Source: Solenopsis invicta | Lineage: Eukaryota > Arthropoda > Insecta > Hymenoptera > Formicidae | Reading direction: 5' to 3' | DNA: 64,000 nt | Assembly: GCF_016802725.1 (NCBI RefSeq) | Contig: NC_052671.1 | Location: 12,528,435-12,592,434 of the forward strand | Shown here: positions 62,656 to 64,000 of the stretch, in pieces | Layout of the letters: each line of letters begins with the position of its first letter | How positions within the stretch are numbered: the stretch's first letter is position 1 | Notes under the pieces: generated by a model | Databases searched by the model: none | The model's input: the letters and a program-made list of their open reading frames with translations, nothing else | Told to the model about the DNA's origin: nothing | Made by a program: the position numbers and the translations under genes

Positions 62656-64000
62656 TTAATCCTTAAACACACCACTGGGTCCTGGTAGATCCCGTACGAA
62701 ATTTCGGTCGCTTGCTGTGTAAAGAGGGAATAAGATAGAAGGTACAGGTTAGGAGAGAAAAAAATTCGAGGTCTCCACTCTCGATCGCGACATTATTGAT
62801 CAGTTCCGAAACTCAATTAGAGTTCAAACGGTACCGAAACAAAATTTTTTAAGAGTTTGCGGGATCCATGTGCTGTGTAATTTTTTGGGGGTTTGAACAG
62901 TAACGACAATAACAATTATATATATTGTACTAATTTGGCAGAAAATAGTCGTAAACACAATATAAATGTTTGAAATGTTCGTTTTCTCGTGTGTCGATAG
63001 CAAAGAGCAAATATTGGGGAAAACTACTCTTTAAAGCATGGTTAATGAAATACTATAATAAACAATAATTTTGAAAAGAAGAATATTGTTTCATTTGTGC
63101 AGAACGCTCCCTTTTGTGAAACAAATTAATTTTAGACGCCTTGAATTAATTATCAAAACGCAAATTTTCGTTGTTATATAATTATATTTTTGAAAAGGAA
63201 TGACAATACCATAACTTTTTCATAAAAGTAGCATTTTTTAGCTTTAAAATACGGCATTATAAAATCCTTAAAAATTTTTTGTTGCAAAGATATGATTAAA
63301 AAGAAATACATTTTTTTTACATATTTTCTTATTTTTGCTTTAATGATTTTTTCTTAATAACTTCACGATAGATCATTTTTTGGGCAAGTTTTTGGTTTAT
63401 ACTGTCACGTTTTTGAAAATCTGAATTTTTATTTAAAAAAGTTTTGTTGAAAAATATTGATTGTATCCAAAGTTAGGACTTTTCAAAGTTGCACAAGTTT
63501 TCCAAACCCATATGGTGTGTTTACGATTGGCGCCGAAAGTGATTAAAGGTTGAACATTCAATACAAATTTTTAAATGGTTCTACCTCATTTTCTGTATTT
63601 TAGCAAAACTGTTTTTTTCGTGTGCAATCAATTTGAATAATTCGTTAATCAACAGCTCAAAGTCCGAGTTCCGCGCTCCAATAACACGCGTGCGACTCAC
63701 TAACCCGAGTATATACCATTGTGACGATTTCCGTTCCGGTGACGAAAGTACGTGGTCCATCCGTTATAAATCCGGCACCGTGCTTTTAAGCTCTCGGTAG
63801 AAGCTGCGCGAGTTTCGGCTCGTGTATCGGTCGCGAGATCACACGAATCCTCTTATGTCGCGGTGAAACGGCCCTTTGAAGTGCGCTTCAGGGTAACGCC
63901 GCGGAGTTTGAAATTTACGTTTGACCTGCCGGTTAAGATAAACTAAACGTACAACTTCCCGATGGGTGGAAAACGACCGGTATGAAATATCGATTAGGTC

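Larger units (their letters stand above)
50860..64000. other. Long intron / downstream flank of the Lys-rich gene
   Basis: After the exon ending at 50859 I find no further exon in the right phase with recognisable content. The stretch holds GC-rich islands (51200-51640, 56200-57900, 61040-61860), several fold-backs and microsatellites in otherwise AT-rich DNA. The rest of the gene, including any BAH domain, may lie beyond the window. Confidence 0.45.

Overview
This is eukaryotic, most likely insect, DNA. Genes are split by AT-rich introns, 5' ends are GC/CpG-rich, and simple repeats and short fold-back transposon remnants are everywhere. The protein matches (well-rounded/B56-delta, riboflavin kinase, NAF1, Abp1, Clipper/CPSF30, a winged eye-like protein) are insect orthologues. 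The CpG-rich promoters in an AT-rich background suggest a hymenopteran, perhaps an ant; that taxon call is inference. I see no prokaryotic, viral or CRISPR content.

Layout. Positions 1-19194 have no coding exon I can support. They hold AT-rich DNA, fold-back elements and GC-rich islands (about 2.0-2.6, 3.0-3.5, 7.8-8.7 and 9.2-10.1 kb) that could be upstream promoters or noncoding first exons of the next gene. At 19195-26928 (+) lies the PP2A regulatory subunit B56 gene (well-rounded type). It has seven exons plus an alternative first coding exon at 23086, and a likely long 3' UTR to about 29.98 kb. Riboflavin kinase follows at 32033-34185 (+, four exons), tail-to-tail with NAF1 at 37596-34802 (-, six exons). 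NAF1 is head-to-head with Abp1/drebrin-like at 38161-41776 (+, five exons) across a 564-bp divergent promoter that contains an imperfect palindrome with opposed CCAAT boxes. Abp1 converges on Clipper/CPSF30 at 45003-42904 (-, four exons). Clipper is divergent from a Lys/Glu-rich, winged eye-like chromatin protein that starts at 47426 (+). Its first three coding exons end at 50859 and it continues past the window or into exons I cannot find. The last 13 kb look like its long intron(s), with GC-rich islands at 51.2, 56.2-57.9 and 61.0-61.8 kb.

All exon models were built by hand from splice signals and reading-frame continuity. The complete ones sum to multiples of three: RFK 456 nt, NAF1 1470 nt, Abp1 1416 nt, Clipper 864 nt, and 1689 nt for the B56 isoform starting at 23086. 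The genes are housekeeping and unrelated in pathway (phosphatase targeting, flavin synthesis, snoRNP assembly, actin/endocytosis, mRNA 3' processing, chromatin). The most notable points are a GC-AG intron and a switchable N-terminus in the B56 gene, a 4-nt tandem splice donor in NAF1, the palindromic NAF1/Abp1 promoter, and several fold-back repeat families present in more than one copy.
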